Of a stretch of DNA of 64,000 bases, positions 44,931 through 55,785 are shown one piece after another (positions within the stretch are counted from its first letter, which is position 1; each line of letters opens with the position of its first letter). The stretch is from contig NC_061121.1 of the NCBI RefSeq assembly GCF_002878395.1, forward strand, positions 11,154,090 to 11,218,089, given 5' to 3'. Below the pieces are notes generated by a model that saw nothing but the letters and a program-made list of their open reading frames with translations, was not told the DNA's origin and made no database searches. Made by a program: the position numbers and the translations under genes. The DNA is from Capsicum annuum. Taxonomy: Eukaryota > Streptophyta > Magnoliopsida > Solanales > Solanaceae.

Positions 44931-45769
44931 GAATATCAAATATGTGCAGCAATATTGCCTGTTGCATTTGAAAAAGTGAGAATGTTACGGCCTTTGATGT
45001 TTAGGCTTTGAAATCCTTGATTCGAATGAAGCATTTGTTCCTGTTTCATACAAAGAAAACTTGTTAGTTTAAAAACATGGTGGCTGGTTTGTGGCTTTGG
45101 CTTTCGTGGAAATCGCTCTTTCCCCTGTCACATTAATCTTGCTTTCAACCCTTAGCATATGTCATTGACTTGCTGTATTATTGATCCGAACTCAGATTAT
45201 TAAGAGTGACTCTGAAACAAACACAGTATTTCTGCTTTGCCATGCTTCTTAGATAAACCCTTTGAACCTTGGTATTTCTGTGAGTTCCCAGACTTGTCGG
45301 TTGAAATTATTTCAGCTCACAATTATGTCTCTTTCATATGTTGGTCTTTTATCTTGCTTTGTGTAATTGAAGAAGTTGGTAGTTAGTTTTGAAATCTTTT
45401 CTCACTTGTTTTGATATGGACTTGAATCAAAGACAAGATAAAAATGGCAATGACTTTTATTTGGACCACTGACTCAAGAAAACAAAATAAAAATAAAGAG
45501 AAGAAAGAAAAGACAATGAATGTCCCCGTTTGAAACAAAGAAATGAAAAATTTATCTGAAATGACAATCAACTCTAATGATTATGCCATGCATATCAGAT
45601 TAAATTGCATGATATTTCCATCCAAAACCTTCTATCAATTGTTGTTGAGTTAATGACCTCGAAATTGAGTTGCTTCCTTAGGCCAATTGTATTTAAGACC
45701 TCATTCGGCTAGTGGCGCCTTGAAAGGTTTTTGCCAACAAGCCTCCCTCATTTTCTTTTCCCAGCTCAC

Positions 45770-45965
45770 CATTGCCCTATGGTATCTGTGAAAGTTTTTC
45801 ACTAATGAGACTCTCTTATTTTCATTTGTCTCAACTCACCGTTGTTTTACAGTGCCCGTGAGGGTTTTCATCGATAAGACTCTCTCATTGTTATCTCTCT
45901 CAGTTCACCATCGTCTCACGATGCCCATGAGGATTTTCATCGATAAGACTCATTTTTATCTCTCT
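45770..45965. repeat. Three tandem units of about 66 bp
   Basis: Units run CTCACCATTGCCCTATGGT, ...GTGAAAGTTTTTCACTAATG, then the variants CTCACCGTTGTTTTACAGTG and TTCACCATCGTCTCACGATG, each followed by GAGGATTTTCATCGATAAGACT or similar. The TC(T/A)CTC run separates units. Confidence 0.85.
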
Positions 45966-46263
45966 CCTGATTCCTTACACCAAGGAATACAAGTAGTTAC
46001 CAAAATGCGTCATAACATCTATTGCATGCTTAGTCTTAACATTCTCAAAGATTGATTTGAAGGTCTTTCTTTGGTTGTAACTTGGCTTTTTGGATAGGGT
46101 TAGAAAAAAAGGATGGCATGGGGCCCAAACTACACTTGATGTGGATGACTCTAAATTGTTTATTGGGTGGGACTTACAACTTTTGGAATCGACTCAAACA
46201 ATGAGGATTACCTCATGTCCCATTTTTTTTGACTGGGCAATTCTAAATTATTTATTTGGTTGG

Positions 46264-46330
46264 ACCGAACCCTTAGTAGGGCAGCCTACTTATCTCATCC
46301 CTGAGAGATGAGAATCAGGTCATGCGTAGT
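46264..46330 (-). repeat. Hairpin module, copy 3 (diverged)
   Basis: Plus text CCGAACCCTTAGTAGGGCAG, CCTACTTATCTCATCCCTGA, GAGATGAGAATCAGG, TCATGCGTAGTTC matches the modules at 49225 and 49606 with about a quarter of bases changed. It lies 3' of gag. Confidence 0.75.
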
Positions 46331-47219
46331 TCTGGCAGTTTGTTCTTTTGCTTGATTCTGATTTTTTTTTCTGACTCTATTTTACCTGACACTTTTTCTT
46401 TTCCTTCTTTTTGACACATTTTTTTTTGAAACTTTTGACTCTATTCTTTTGCTCGACACTTATCTTTTGAGATTTGTTGACTGTATCTTGATTCGAAAAG
46501 AGGGGTATGAAAGAAAATAAAACTAAGGCTCAAATGGGGTACATAAAGGATGACATAATATATGGATAATAGAATGAAATGCCTTCATTATATCAATCCT
46601 TGAAGATGCTAGTACATAGCATGCAATGTGAAAGTACACAGTCAATATCACTTATGACATATTTTACAACACTAACTTGCCCTGACCATATGTGTCACCT
46701 CTTCTTTTAGACTTGTCGAACATACAACTCCACCTTTGTTGTACATCCCTTACATTGAATGACTCATGCTTTTGTGGAGTTGATTTTTGTTCTGCTCCTC
46801 GGGAGCACACATCCGCTATTTGACCTAATTGAGCTTTGTTTTTCAATTGATGACCAAGTTATTCTTGTAATTCTCAAAATAATTGCTTTAATTTTGAAAG
46901 AAGGCTTCAACATAGTCACCAAATGTGTCAACACTCTATCAATTTTTCTTAGATGCTTTTTCTTACCTTAACCCTCTAATTTAATGTTTCATGGTTAAAT
47001 TGGACATTAAGATCTAGCTGAAAATTTCGCAAGTATGTCATATCACTAGAGTCAATATAAAATGTACTGTATAAAGAAAAAAAACGAATAACATATAAGG
47101 GTTTGAACATAAACGACAAAAGAACAAAACAAGATAGATCCCGAACTACAACCTTGAAATAATTCAAAAAATAGAAAAAAAAAAACAAACTACCAGACCT
47201 CTTCCTAGTAGGGAGAGGG

Positions 47220-49084
47220 TGACTTCTCAATTGCTCAGCCTGACAACTTAGCCACTGGTTTGCATATCAGCATGACTAGATCTTTTCTCACTGTCAATGT
47301 TCTATACCGTGATTGATTTATCTTGAATCATCTTTTCAATTTATCTTTTCAAAGCACGACAATCTTCAATACTGTAACCCTGAACATCAGAATGATATGC
47401 ACATCGTACATTAGGATCAAAACTTCCTTGAATGTAGGTCAGGAGTATACCCAAGGAGAGGAGTGATCAGGTCCTACTGTACTAATCTCTGGAATAAACT
47501 TGGATACGGCTCTCCAATCGGTGTGAAGTTATCCATCGAATTCTCTCATTTCATTATTTGTCTTAAATTGAAAACCAGACCTAGAAGGGCTTCGGTATTA
47601 TGTGGAGCTAGAGGATAACTCACAGAGTTGGCGCGCTCCAGTGTGGGTAAAATGGGGGTTGAACATATGGTTGCGCATTATACACTTGATATAGAGATGG
47701 GGGAATGAAATATAATGGATTTTGGGAAAGATTCTATGGAACTTGGCCATAAACTTGGGTTTGAGCCTATGGGTAATGATGGTATGGTCCTCTTACCCGT
47801 GCCTGTTGTCCAACTATAATGGAAGATGAATCTTCCTCATTCTTATTTCCTCCAACACTTCCCGAACCTTTTTGAATTGCTTGAGTAGTGTCTTTCAATG
47901 TTGCAAAACTCACAATGCGACCGGTCTTAACTCCATCCTCTATCATCTCCCTCATTTCGAGGACCTCAATAAATAGCTTGCCTAATGTAGGTAATAAATG
48001 TTGATAATATGTTTCATCCCGCACTTGAATAAATGCCTCCACTATCTTACTTTCTTTCATTAGCAGTTTCACCCGAGTAGCTTGTTCACGCCATCTAATT
48101 GCATACTCTCTAAGAGTTTCAGTACTCTTTTTCTTCATATTAGTCAGGGATTTTTCATCAGGAATCAACTCCATATTGTATTGAAATTGTTGCACGAATT
48201 CATTAGTAAGGTTATCCCAGTTGTTCCACTTGTCGATGTCTTGGTCAACAAACCATTCTGAAGCTAGACCTGAAAGACTCACTGAAATATGCCATGAGTA
48301 ATTCTTCCTTCCCTCCAGCGCCCCTTAGCTGGTTGTAATGGCATCTCAAATGTGCTATAGGATCGTCATGTCCATCATACTTCTCAAACTTTGGCATTTT
48401 AAAACAAAGAGGAAGATGTACACCAGGAAACATGCACAGATCTTTATATGAGACACTTTTGTACCCCCCAAGTCCTTGTAAGTTTTTCATAGTTAGATCC
48501 AAACTTCTTAATTTTCTGGCTATTTCCTCTTGTTCTTCTGTCATAACAGGCTTCTCAGTGTTAGGAGGAAATTCAGGCAGTTAAGGGAAATCGTAAGTAC
48601 CAGTCGACTTAAATGTGGGCTCAAGAGCATAATGCTAATCACTAAAAATATCCAATGCAGGCTCTCTTGTAGAGTAGGGAGGCACAACTTGTGGATAAAC
48701 ATCAAAAGTAGGAGCTTCAGGTGGGGGTGGCACCCCAAAATCATGAACAGCAGCTGGAGCCGAGTATGTGGTAGTGTTGGATTGGGGAGTGAGGAAATGA
48801 ACATTGGAAGTGGTTTGATATTATTGCCCCGGATTCAATCTCGATGCATGTTGTGGCATATCAAAAAAAATGGGAAATTGTGCATGTGACACGGGAGGCA
48901 AGCTAGAAAGATATTCCAAATTATCAGTGGGAACTAGAGGAGGAGGCAACCCATTAGCCTAAGCTTGATGCATTTCTATTATTTGTTGCCTTAATTTCCA
49001 AATCTCTTCATTATCTCCTACATTCTCATTCCTCGAAAACCCTATCTGATTAGTGATAACTAACTCGGTATCCTTGTTGGCCAT
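47220..49084 (-). pseudogene. gag of the gag-only element, nearly open
   Basis: Minus strand from ATG 49084: MANKDTELVITNQIGFSRNE, EEIWKLRQQIIEMHQA then TAG, a proline-rich stretch, VMTEEQEEIARKLRSLDLTM, GYKSVSYKDLCMFPGVHLPL (48245-48544), KYDGHDDPIAHLRCHYNQLR, GAGGKEELLMAYFSESF, a frameshift near 48260, then SLSGLASEWFVDQDIDKWNN, EFVQQFQYNMELIPDEKSL, STETLREYAIRWREQATRVK (47767-48282), and beyond a TGA a tail with CAYHSDVQGYSIEDCRALKR (near 47400), a Cys/His cluster typical of this gag type. It would package the element's RNA. Damage is light: one frameshift in the core and a handful of stops. Confidence 0.9.
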
Positions 49085-49224
49085 AACTTCCTCTGTGACT
49101 GGGAGCAATATGGAGGACCAGCCAAAATGACACAAACCAACCACCTTAAACTAACTGGACAAGAGATAGCAAATGGTTAGAGTTCAACAGTTTTTCGAAA
49201 CCTGCTTTTTTTACTTGAAAAGAT

Positions 49225-49292
49225 CACCAAACCCAAGAAGGGTGCCTACGTATCTCACTCCTGAAAGAGGAGAATTAAGTGTGCGTAGTTCG
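49225..49292 (-). repeat. Hairpin module, copy 2
   Basis: CCAAACCCAAGAAGGGTGCC, TACGTATCTCACTCCTGAAA, GAGGAGAATTAAG, GTGCGTAGTTCG. It is in the gag leader. CTCCTGAAAGAGGAG can fold as a small stem, and on the minus strand the module contains TACGTAGGCA. Confidence 0.85.
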
Positions 49293-49605
49293 TGAAGTCT
49301 TGCCAAAATGGCCAAATTAAACTCTTTTCTTATCTTTTTCTTGAAACTTTAAGAAGAAAAGAAAATAACAATTTGTCGAAAATCTTTTGGTATTTTTTAG
49401 GTTTAAACACCCCTATACAAAATGAAATCTATGATTACCAAAGAAAAATACTTTTGGATTTTCAATTTTGGTTTTCATATGAAAATGAAACTTGACCCTA
49501 TTAAAGAAAACTAATCTTTTTGTAGTTTTCTTTTATTCATGTATATGACACCTACTCTAAATGAAGAGTGAAGAAAAATATTTTTGAATTTTTAAAATAA
49601 GATCT

Positions 49606-49673
49606 CCGAACCCACAATAGGTTGCCTACGTATCTTACTCCTGATAGAGGAGAATCAGGGGTGCGTAGTTCGT
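49606..49673 (-). repeat. Hairpin module, copy 1
   Basis: CCGAACCCACAATAGGTTGC, CTACGTATCTTACTCCTGAT, AGAGGAGAATCAGGGGTGC, GTAGTTCG. The inner part has two overlapping stems: CTCCT/AGGAG, and CCTGAT/ATCAGG. The outer CTACG...CGTAG arms close it (CCTACGTA against GCGTAGTT). On the minus strand it reads CGAACTACGCACCCC...GATACGTAGGCA. Confidence 0.85.
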
Positions 49674-49689
49674 CCAAATTGGACAATTA

Positions 49690-50660
49690 AGGATTAAAAC
49701 AAACTAAAACTTGGCTTGAGAGACGCGATTACAGACGGACGATGAAAATAAAATCTTTTTGGGGTTTTCAATTAGATACATCATACAAAACTGACACCAA
49801 CAACTATGAAAGAAAAATCTTTTTAAAAATTTCGTTATATAAAATGTACAAAACTTCTACTTTTTTTTTAATTCTTCTTTTATAAAAACTCCTATGAATG
49901 AAAAATCTATTTTAGAATTTTTGAATTGTGAATGGATGGTAAAGGAAACTCTTTTTGATGTTTTTGAGAAATTGAGTGCGAAAGGTAAAAAAAATCTTTT
50001 TGAATTTTGAGATTGTGAAAGAAAAATCAAAAGCCAAAAAGAACTCTACAAACCTATGAAACTCATTTTTTTCTTTTCGACTCACTTTTTTTCTAGTTTT
50101 TTTTCAACATTTCTTGCCTACGCACTTTACTTCTAACACATGTTTTCCCCAAATCAGTCCATCAAATTACCACGTTATCCTCAAAGATGCAACGCTTAGT
50201 ACGTAGGGATGCTTTAGAGGTGAGTCTCCTACAAAGGGCCACGTGGGTCCTGCTAGGTCTCAATATGATGCAAATAAACATGACCTAAAGGCTGACCTAC
50301 GCTGGGGTTCACTAACAAGGCTGTTCGGGGGAGCGTATGATCGATAGTGGCTGCTTTAGCTTTCCACCCACTCCATACCAGCCAATGGCTCCCTCCCTAA
50401 GATAAGGGTGACTCAACAATAGGTCGTGTACAAAGCGTGAACTACGAACTTGTTGCAGAAAGAAGGCCTGGGGGTAGCAAATGATGCCAGATATAAAGCG
50501 GTAACAAATAAGATAAAAATTGTAAACAAAGAGCACGTAGAAACTCAACAATGATAAAATGAGAACACAAAACAACACAAACAAAATGTCTATACACCTA
50601 TAGTGCTAAACTAAACCGATACAACTCCAAAAAATAAGCTCGAATTCTGAAAATCTCCCC
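49690..50660 (-). other. Leader of gag-only element
   Basis: No coding seen. 50180-50460 is less AT-rich, with TGACCTACGCTGGGGTTCAC and AGGCTGTTCGGGGGAGCG; 49700-50130 consists of diverged repeats of a unit ending GAAAAATCTTTTTGAATTTT (at least five: 49385, 49445, 49577, 49750, 49905, 49990). A leader of 1.5 kb is long but ordinary for this group. Confidence 0.55.
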
Positions 50661-50677
50661 AGCAAAGTCGCCAGAGC
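50654..50677 (-). promoter_or_regulatory. Primer-binding site of gag-only element
   Basis: On the minus strand, next to the LTR end GTGTGCCA, the text is GCTC then TGGCGACTTTGCTGGGGA. It is not the initiator-Met site. As I recall, Ogre/Tat elements use a tRNA-Arg site of the form TGGCGACTC(T/C)(G/A)CTGGGGA; one base would differ here. Confidence 0.75.
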
Positions 50678-52691
50678 TGGCACACCCCTTTTTTTCAACT
50701 CCAAAAAGATAATTCAAAGTTTGAAAGGGTTTTTATTATTTAAGTGACAAAAGATTAAAAGTTTATTTCAAAAAAGGATTATTTTTACATTCAAAATCAG
50801 AGTCGCCACTTGGCATAATCCGGTGTGCCAAGTCACCATTGGAAAATCCTTTTCAAAATCATTTGACTCTTGAAACTGGTTTGCGAACAGAGATTCCGGC
50901 TAAGGAATTTTGTTGATCTAGGAGAAGGTGTTAGGCACCTCTCGATCCCGTGGTTCGACCACGGTCGCTTTGTAGAGTGTATCGGATAACTTTGACATTA
51001 TAAGTGGATAAACCACACAAAAGCACATAACAATCAATCAAACACACGAAAAAAAATAAATCCAAAATGCAGTGTTCAGTCTGATTTATACAGTTCCAAA
51101 ATAAAAATGCAGAAATATAAATCTTATTCTATTCTAAACTAAACTCCACCTGACGTTCCGAGCCTTGACCGTGCGCCATCTTCCGGTACAACATTCTCGA
51201 GGCATTCCCCGGATAAGGCAATACAGATACCTCGGGGCATTCCTCGGCCAAATAAATATATTTTAATTCAGATGCGATAAACTGGAAAACATTCAACCAA
51301 TTTCAACACTCACGCATTCAACAACACATCATTCCTAAATTTTGCCTACCCTTATTACTTGCCTATCCTTTTCAACGTAACATAATTCCATCATATTCTG
51401 ACAATATTCGTGCATATTTCAAATAAAACAAATCAACAACAAACTCAAAATTAATCTACGTTCAAACTTTATTCAATTTCTTAACCTCACCCCCAAATGG
51501 ATTCCTTTTATCAATCAATGATTAACATATTCCTTGGTTCAAATCACCTTTGACAGTCCCAAAACCAACAGCCATACATCCACCCAACGACAAATCAAAC
51601 ATACTAAGCACATGAATCCTTCATACCCACAACAACAGTTAATGCTACTAAAAATATTCAAAATCACGTCAAAAATCAAGACAAAGCCACATTCGAGATA
51701 ATAAAAAAAAGTTGAGTTAAGAGATGGACCTTTGAAGAACGATTTCGTTGATAATAAAGTTTGAGATAACCTGGACTTGAAACACCAAATAGAATACCTC
51801 GACGGTGATGAACCAAACTCGGTATCGGGAAATTTGAAACCCTAAGATGGAGAACGACGAGTCAATCGGGAAAGAAGCTAAATCCTTAAAATTAGTAAGG
51901 AAACTAATGAACCCCAGACAGAAATCACGCCAAAACAAATGAACCTGAATGTGATTTTTGTAAGAAAACAATTCCACAAGCCGATTCAACTAGAAATTGG
52001 TTGTTAGTTCTTATTTTTAGACAGCAAAGACCGAAATTTGAGTTAGCGATGTTTGAATCAGTCGAACAGCAATGGATTTTGGCGAGTTTCAATGGAAAAC
52101 TAGGGAACAAAGCGACTATCGTCTTAGATTTGGATCGACCTGAGGTTGGGGTTGTTATTTTGCGTTGCTAGAGCTCCGAAGAACTCAAGCAACAACGATA
52201 ACCACAAAAAATAGACCGGATTCCAGCCGCACTTAGGCAAAATTGCCAGAACAGTACTCCATTTTCCGGTTCTCTCCTCCCTTCTCAGATCATCTCTCTC
52301 GAATCTCCTCCCTAATCTCTACCCGTTCTTCATCTCCATAGCTTCTTCTTCTTTTTCTCCTCTCTCTTTTTCGTCTATGTGTAAGTATGTGTGATTGTGA
52401 GAGTGATGGTGAGTTTCTGTGTGTGCTCCTCCCTTTTATTATATTCCCTTTTTGTTGAAATGAAACGTGGGGTAGGGGTAAGTTAAGCAAGTAGAGGGTG
52501 GGGTGGTGAGGGTATGGGTAGGGCTGAGGTGTCATTTTTAATTGGAGGAATTGTTAGGATAGAATAATATTAGTTAGGGATTGTTATTTTTGTATTTTGT
52601 GGGGACATAATAACATAGATGAGGGTGCACGGTAGGATAAGGTAAAAATGGGTAAAATGATGCTGGGGAGGGACGAAATTAGGTGTCGACA
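50678..52691 (-). repeat. 5' LTR of gag-only element
   Basis: Starts TGGCACACCCC (plus), where the partner has TGTCACACCCC, and ends GTGTCGACA followed by TTTAG. Differences from the left LTR are scattered substitutions and a few short indels (for example 20-odd extra bases near 52510), by eye about nine in ten bases the same. Confidence 0.95.
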
Positions 52692-52696
52692 TTTAG

Positions 52697-53092
52697 TTGG
52701 TTGCATGTTTGTTATAACCTATCTGGAATAGTTGTCATAATCTTAAAATAAATTCATTTGGGACCAATTTCATTCTTTGACTTCAGATAAGTACATAGTT
52801 TTCCTAATTAATTATGCTTATGTATGGTTAACCAATATAAATTTCATTACTATAGGAGCTAATTATTACTCCATTTTCCATAAGTTTCATTATTAAATAA
52901 TGTATCATTAAAATATGACACGGATATATTATGCAATCATGATACATAGTTAGTTTTGAATACATTGTAGCAATTATAATCCTCCAGATACATGCGGATA
53001 TACATGATTAAGGTGACTAAAATCATTCACGCAAGTTGGTGCAATCATTTTTGATCGTGCTACATTTTAATAATCAATATTCAAGAGAAATG
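52697..53092. other. Host flank, originally upstream of sulfotransferase A
   Basis: AT-rich, no gene seen. By the target duplication it continues the promoter side of pseudogene A. TATTAAATAATG and AATATGACACGGATATATTATG runs are all that stand out. Confidence 0.5.
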
Positions 53093-53971
53093 TGTAATAC
53101 CCTATTGGGCATACAAGTCATTAGATCCAAAAGAAAACTAAACCCAAATACAAAGAAATAATACAAGACCATAGTAAAAATAAATGAAGAAAAAGAGATG
53201 TTGATGCCCATAATCCTTAAATAAGACAAAGTGGCACAACTAATCAATTTCTGGTATTATGAAGTTTTTGCACGGATTGCACCTATTTTGAGTACTTTTA
53301 TTTTTTATTTTACTGCTTATTTAATGAAAATTTATGGACAAAATTATATATCTTTACCAATCTAGACAATTTTTCTCGGCATAAGTTTAGCGAATTTTTG
53401 CTTCACTTGCCATAATTAGTTTAGTTTTCTAGTAATCAAGTTATGCGGCACATGTGTGGCTCGTTGTGCTTTTTCTGGTCGGAAATATATTATGTAAAAA
53501 TAACATAAATTCTAACCTTATTAGAATTATTTACACTCTCTTCCACTTTCTTAATTACTTTATTCTCTCTCCCGACTCATATACATAACAAGGTCGACGT
53601 ATACATAGAAACATTTGTATATGACAAGGCCGACATATACATAACACGGCCGATTCATATACATAACAAGTATGACAAGGCCAGCATATACATAACAAAG
53701 CCGATTCATAAACATAATAGGGCCAACATATACGCAGAAAGCTATGTATACGTATTTTTAGAGGAAAATGGGATTTTTGTAAAATGTTTGGAGAGATGAG
53801 ATTTTTTGTAATAAGTGGAACTTAAGTTGTGGATTTGTGTAATCTTTAGATATATTATTTGGCCTCCTGGCATATGACATACTAATATTTAAGGCATTTT
53901 ATAGAGTTTTACGGCATAACTTAGAGGGATATGTCCTCTAGGCATGCAATATAACTTGGTGAGGTATTACA
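53093..53971. mobile_element. Possible small solo LTR or inverted-end element
   Basis: Starts TGTAATACCC and ends GAGGTATTACA; the ends are perfect inverted repeats over nine bases (TGTAATACC/GGTATTACA). Size 879 bp. TG...CA ends plus an inside of noncoding, locally repetitive text fit a solo LTR; the same end type (TGTAATGCCCC/GGGGCATCACA) is found in the solo LTR at 61539. The flanking five bases (AAATG, ACACG) do not match, so no target duplication supports the borders. Confidence 0.4.
53574..53745. repeat. Short tandem repeat with CATATACATAACA
   Basis: Six or more irregular units of about 25-35 bases: CATATACATAACAAGG(T/C)CGA, GACATATACATAACACGGCC, GATTCATATACATAACAAG and so on, with GGCCGA as the recurring link. 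It lies within the candidate element 53093-53971. Confidence 0.85.
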
Positions 53972-54613
53972 ACACGAACATATAAACTTATATTGTAAAA
54001 AAAATATAGACAAACATAATTTCTACTTCACTTCAGACATTAAATTTTTATGACAAAATGATGCTCGCTAAATTACCCTTTTCATCGCCGCTAGCCTTCC
54101 TTCTCAATGAAAGTAGAGTTGAAAGAAAAAAAATTAAAAAAAAAAGATAATTTATTATTTTTTTCATTTTTATTTATTTAGTAGACTAAAGAAAATTTTT
54201 TTTTTATTTGTTTACTTTGAAAAATCAAAGAATATACATTATTTGTGGACTTAAATAATCTCAAAATTGAACACTCCTCCCACCATGTGTATGAAATAAC
54301 TTATTCCATCAATATGATGTAAGTGATGGGATATATAATCGCGAGAGTAACTAGTACCTCACACCAAACATGGGATGAGGATTTGCCGTGAAACTATAAC
54401 TATAAGAAGTGATTGCTCGCAACCAAATAGAGAATACGAATTTATTACATATTTTTCAACAATTTGAGTTGTGAACATTTAAAATAGTACTACTACTACA
54501 ATTGAACTTTTGTAGTTTGTTCTTGTTACGTTACTCTCAAACACAAACGCAACATTGATTTTTTTCAAAATAAATAACCGCATTCAATAGAAAAATAGCA
54601 TATTAATGCCTAA
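53972..54613. other. AT-rich 3' flank of sulfotransferase pseudogene B
   Basis: A/T homopolymer runs at 54120-54210; no gene. This should be the 3' flank of copy B, but I did not find the blocks shared by the flanks of C and A. Confidence 0.5.
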
Positions 54614-54850
54614 TCAAATGTACAAAAACCTTAATTCAGATCTTTGGAATTTTTGTTCAATAACATGATTGAGTTTTTCAGTCATCTCTGTAGTAAAATA
54701 ATTCTTTCAATCTCCAACTTCTCCTTTACAAAAGAACTCTTTATTTTCCAGTCCAGTTAGCAATTTTCCATTTGTATTCACCTATAAATTGCACAAATTC
54801 TCAAAACTACACATTCTTAATATTTCATCCACCACTCCACAATTTTCTTC
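54614..54850 (-). pseudogene. Sulfotransferase pseudogene B, C-terminal segment
   Basis: Minus strand: it continues after Copia element 2 with the region matching SGVVDEILRMCSF of copy A, then FCKGEVGD-stop-KNYFTTEM, TEKLNHVIEQKFQRSELRF and a TGA at 54614-54616. The conserved RKGxxGDWKN (PAPS-binding region IV) has R changed to C and W changed to a TGA stop. The same W-to-stop is seen in copy A. The segment joins to 60976 across Copia element 2, and the coding text is continuous after removing it and one TCTTC. Confidence 0.9.
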
Positions 54851-55485
54851 TGTTGGGTTCAATTGGTGTAAATGAAAAATGAAGGGACACAACCTTTTAT
54901 GAAAAGACATATTATTTTGGAAAAGGAGTTATTGTTCACATAGTTGTGTCTGTTCAAAAAAACACACAATGTTTGGAATAAACAGACATGACTCTTCCGA
55001 AGGATACACCTTTTCGGATTAACCATTGCCACCTTTAGGAAGGGACACTTGATGGGTATATAAACCTGCATTAATCCACAAGTTTTGGTATGAAAAATTT
55101 TCTGAAATACAAACTCTTCTTGTATTCAAAACATTCTTTGTGATCAATCAAATAGTTGAGTGAGTTCGACGAATCCAATTATTTGAGGTACCACTATAGT
55201 TGGATTGAAAGACATTTTATCCTGTGAGGAAGATTCCAAAACCTCGGGTACAGTGAGGAAAATTTTTCCTTAAGGACACTCCGTGAAGTCGGGGGACTTA
55301 GCTTTACATTTCTATTTCATCTTAATTTCTAAAAAAAATAAAGCACACTTCTTAGAAAGATCATTTTGATCTTGTGTTGAGGGTGTTTTTGTACTTCATA
55401 GTGTTCTAATTTTAAACTTGAATTAGCATTGAAGTTATTGTGTCAAATTATAGATTCTTGTACCCGAAAACATTGAAAAACAACA
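54851..55485 (+). repeat. 5' LTR of Copia element 2
   Basis: Starts TGTTGGGTTCAATTGG and ends TTGAAAAACAACA. A clear TATA box, TATATAAA, lies at 55057-55064, with a pyrimidine-rich transcript start region (CTCTTCTTG) about 45 bases on. After the LTR the text is ATCTTAATGAATAAA followed by an A run; no initiator-Met site is visible. Confidence 0.95.
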
Positions 55486-55785
55486 ATCTTAATGAATAAA
55501 AAAAAAAAAATTTCTTGTTTGGTGAAATTTTCTTTTCACTATAGTTTTTTTTCTCGAATCTGTATAGCTTGGTTTCTGGAGATTAATTATCTTTCTACTC
55601 CGATTGAACTTAATTAGTGATTTGAAGAAATAAAATCTTCATCACAAGTTAAAGATCACTCGGTTGATGATTGGAAGTCATAAAGACTTCATCATTAAAC
55701 TAGAAACAAGAAGTGTTTAAAGTTGCTGCAATTTTTTAATAAGTATTTCGATATACTTAAAGTACTGTCTTGTGGTGATAGTAAA
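55486..55785 (+). other. Leader of Copia element 2, primer site not recognised
   Basis: An A13 run at 55498-55510 follows the LTR closely. I looked for TGGTATCAGAGC and similar sites and did not find one. Either a different priming tRNA is used or the site has been lost, perhaps with a small deletion. Confidence 0.5.

Larger units (their letters stand above)
44931..47219 (-). other. Region where pol would be expected; no domain found
   Basis: I read both strands and found no protease, reverse transcriptase, RNase H or integrase motif. It holds three tandem units of about 66 bases (45770-45965), one copy of a hairpin module (46264-46330), and AT-rich text with poly-T runs. Short open frames (46664-46846, 46976-47230 on -) have no recognisable feature. 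Confidence 0.6.
40756..52691 (-). mobile_element. Gag-only LTR retrotransposon (TR-GAG-like, Tat/Ogre-related), - strand
   Basis: 11,936 bp with LTRs of 1,997 and 2,014 bp and an exact 5-bp target duplication TTTAG (40751-40755, 52692-52696). The minus strand carries, in order, 5' LTR, a primer site TGGCGACTTTGCTGGGGA, a long leader, a gag gene (49084 to about 47220), 2.3 kb without pol, a block of tandem repeats, a purine tract and the 3' LTR. The gag resembles that of Tat/Ogre-type Gypsy elements. No protease, reverse transcriptase, RNase H or integrase was found, so it would depend on a partner element. Large elements with structure and gag but no pol are known in plants as TR-GAGs. Alternatively pol was deleted. 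Confidence 0.93.

Noticed and set aside
48530..48889. 119-codon plus-strand open frame
   Set aside because: It is the shadow of the minus-strand gag N-terminus (VMTEEQEEIARKL region).
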